Source: G963662605 sp963662605 (lineage in GTDB: Bacteria; Bacteroidota; Ignavibacteria; Ignavibacteriales; Ignavibacteriaceae). From it: DNA of 64,000 bases. The DNA lies in the NCBI GenBank assembly GCA_963662605.1, contig OY759785.1, positions 1,240,001 to 1,304,000 of the forward strand, written 5' to 3'. Below are positions 62,662-64,000 of this stretch, piece by piece (positions within the stretch are counted from its first letter, which is position 1; each line of letters begins with the position of its first letter). The position numbers were made by a program, and so were the translations under genes. Under the pieces are notes generated by a model. That model saw only the letters and a program-made list of their open reading frames with translations. It was not told the DNA's origin and searched no databases.

Positions 62662-63216
62662 GTGAAAAAATATTTCATTTTGTTTTCTTTCGTTCTCCTT
62701 GCTACACTTACCTTCGGGCAAGGTCAACCGCAGGCTCAGGCTCCCGCAGCAACATTAAAAATAGGCTATGTTGATTCAGAAGTAATTCTCGAACAAATGC
62801 CTGAATATATCAAAGCTCAGGGCGACTTGCAGCAATTTGAAAAAACCTGGACCGATACTTTGAACTTAATGACCCAGGCTTATCAGAAGGCTATTGCCGA
62901 TTATAAAAAGACAGCAGCAACAATGCCTGATAAGAAAAAAGCTGAAGCTGAAGGTAAAATTGCAGCTCAGGAACAGGCTATACAGGAACTGAACAAAGAT
63001 AAATTTGCTCAGGGAACCGGCGAATATTATAAAAGATATGAGCAATTATTAAAGCCGATCAAGGAAAAACTTGTTAAAGGAATTGAAGCAGTTGCAAAAG
63101 ATGAAGCCATGCAGTATATTTTCAACAAACCTGCTGATGCTCTCTTGATTCCTTACGCAGATGTTAATTATGATGTTACTTATAAAGTACTTGATAAATT
63201 GAAACGCGGTAAATAA
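62662..63216 (+). CDS. skp: OmpH/Skp-family periplasmic chaperone (first copy)
   Basis: 184 residues from a GTG. Signal peptide 1-20 (LATLTFGQG). Mature sequence starts with a beta strand KIGYVDSEVILEQMPEYIKA, then a long coiled coil rich in Gln/Lys/Ala, and ends in QYIFNKPADALLIPYADVN. These are the Skp features: trimeric chaperone with helical arms holding unfolded outer-membrane proteins. It follows bamA and precedes a second skp. Confidence 0.92.
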   Translation: MKKYFILFSFVLLATLTFGQGQPQAQAPAATLKIGYVDSEVILEQMPEYIKAQGDLQQFEKTWTDTLNLMTQAYQKAIADYKKTAATMPDKKKAEAEGKIAAQEQAIQELNKDKFAQGTGEYYKRYEQLLKPIKEKLVKGIEAVAKDEAMQYIFNKPADALLIPYADVNYDVTYKVLDKLKRGK

Positions 63217-63275
63217 TTTTTACTGTTTAAATAAGACCATGTTTGTTTGATTACTGCTGAGGCAGAGAGGTATCT

Positions 63276-63920
63276 ATGAAGAAGTCATTTGTTGTTTTTA
63301 CACTATTGCTCCTGTTTTTAACGGGAAAAGGATTTTCTCAGTCGAAGATCGGCTATGTTGATTCTGATGCAATTATGGATCAGCTGTCCGATGCTCAGGA
63401 TGCGAGACAACAACTTGATGCCTTGATTCAGGACTGGCAAGGCGAGCTTTCCAAATTGGAAGGTGACTGGAAAACGAAATATAATGATTACGAGAAACGT
63501 AAATTGATCATGACTGATCAGACCCGGATTGAAACGGAATCCGAACTGACCAAAATGGAACAAAAGATTACCGATTATCGCGAAAAGAAATTCGGTACCA
63601 ACGGGGAATTGTTCCAGAAGCAAGATGAGTTTATGAAACCCGTACAGAATAAAGTCTTTACAGCAATTAAAAAAGTTGCTGATAAAGAAGATTATGATTT
63701 CGTGTTCGATCGCAGCGGCGGAGTTCTGATGCTTTTTGCTAAAGACAAATATGACATTACAAATCTGGTCCTGAAAGAACTTAATGTTACATCAACCAAT
63801 AAACAGGGTGTGAAGCAGGGCAGCGGTGATACAAATCCAAATACACCGCCAAACCAACAAACCCCACCAACCCAGCAGACACCGGCAAGAGGTAAGGATG
63901 ACAAAAACAATCCGGATTAA
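63276..63920 (+). CDS. OmpH/Skp-family periplasmic chaperone (second copy)
   Basis: 214 residues. Signal peptide 1-21 (GKGFSQ). Mature part: KIGYVDSDAIMDQLSDAQDA, a coiled-coil arm and YDFVFDRSGGVLMLFAKDKYD. Unlike the first copy it has a Pro/Gln/Thr-rich tail (NTPPNQQTPPTQQTPARGK), probably flexible. Preceded by GAGAGG. Its end overlaps the start of lpxD by 23 bases, suggesting translational coupling of the chaperone and lipid A genes. Confidence 0.92.
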   Translation: MKKSFVVFTLLLLFLTGKGFSQSKIGYVDSDAIMDQLSDAQDARQQLDALIQDWQGELSKLEGDWKTKYNDYEKRKLIMTDQTRIETESELTKMEQKITDYREKKFGTNGELFQKQDEFMKPVQNKVFTAIKKVADKEDYDFVFDRSGGVLMLFAKDKYDITNLVLKELNVTSTNKQGVKQGSGDTNPNTPPNQQTPPTQQTPARGKDDKNNPD

Positions 63921-64000
63921 AGAAGCAGCTGAACTTGTTGGCGGTACTATTACCGGCAATAGTGAAGCGGTAATTACAACTCTTAATAAGATTGAGGATG
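63898..64000 (+). CDS. lpxD: UDP-3-O-acylglucosamine N-acyltransferase LpxD, N-terminal fragment (cut by window end)
   Basis: An ATG at 63898 opens a frame running off the window: IRIKEAAELVGGTITGNSEA followed by VITTLNKIED. This matches the N-terminal uridine-binding domain of LpxD (LAELVGGELxGD...I..I..IE.A). LpxD adds the second hydroxyacyl chain in lipid A biosynthesis. The call is supported by position after skp, as in E. coli and Bacteroidota. Only 34 residues are visible. It overlaps the second skp by 23 bases. Confidence 0.8.
   Translation, partial: MTKTIRIKEAAELVGGTITGNSEAVITTLNKIED

Overview
The window looks like a contiguous chromosomal segment from a Gram-negative, non-flavobacterial member of the FCB/Bacteroidota-Chlorobi group, most likely the Ignavibacteria or a close relative. 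The reasons are four secreted proteins ending in a type IX secretion (T9SS) C-terminal domain with the YPNPFNP motif, outer-membrane biogenesis genes (lptD-like, bamA, skp, lpxD), meso-diaminopimelate-type MurE, and Bacteroidota-style short TonB proteins. Taxonomy is inferred from these proteins only.

Layout. 1-4540: two T9SS cargo proteins (one cut by the window edge, one 1339-residue multidomain). 4703-7214: nrnA-pepA, overlapping. 7216-11209 (minus): lptD-like and hflX. 11640-15551: a glycosyltransferase, then on the minus strand a small helical protein, a YgjP-type metallopeptidase and cysS. 15752-17749: a TonB-receptor-like outer-membrane protein. 17758-20800 is an accessory island: three copies of a C/G-rich palindromic repeat, with a SIR2-TPR protein between copies 1 and 2 and a DUF559 endonuclease-like gene between copies 2 and 3. 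20800-21200 carries DnaA-box-like sites and the leader of the division and cell-wall (dcw) cluster. 21203-37246: mraZ-rsmH-ftsL-ftsI-murE-murF-mraY-murD-ftsW-murG-murC-ftsQ-ftsA-ftsZ, closed by a strong terminator. 37517-41047 (minus): a DUF255 thioredoxin-fold protein and a CCA-adding-enzyme-like protein. 41599-47486: secreted alpha-amylase, a small exported protein and a secreted metalloprotease. 47786-51425: etfB-etfA-acyl-CoA dehydrogenase. 51950-59105: exbB-exbD-exbD-tonB, a second tonB, a small membrane protein, a PstS-like lipoprotein and a TPR protein. 59349-64000: uppS-bamA-skp-skp-lpxD (lpxD cut by the window edge).

How the genes fit together. Most of the window is envelope construction: peptidoglycan precursors and the divisome, undecaprenyl phosphate supply, LPS and outer-membrane-protein assembly, and energised outer-membrane transport. 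The secreted T9SS cargo suggests use of external polysaccharide and protein, although no T9SS machinery gene is in the window. No rRNA, tRNA, CRISPR array, transposase or integrase was recognised.

The most novel-looking material is the 17.7-20.8 kb island. A SIR2-like putative NAD-processing enzyme is fused to near-identical TPR units, which resembles single-gene anti-phage NADases. Next to it a Vsr-like DUF559 gene is bracketed by REP-like palindromes, an arrangement reminiscent of RAYT/REP systems. Several unrelated palindromic intergenic repeat families (9.9, 11.4, 13.3, 37.4, 41.1-41.5, 51.7 and 55.1 kb) suggest a genome rich in non-autonomous repeats. All functional calls come from reading motifs by eye; no database search was run.
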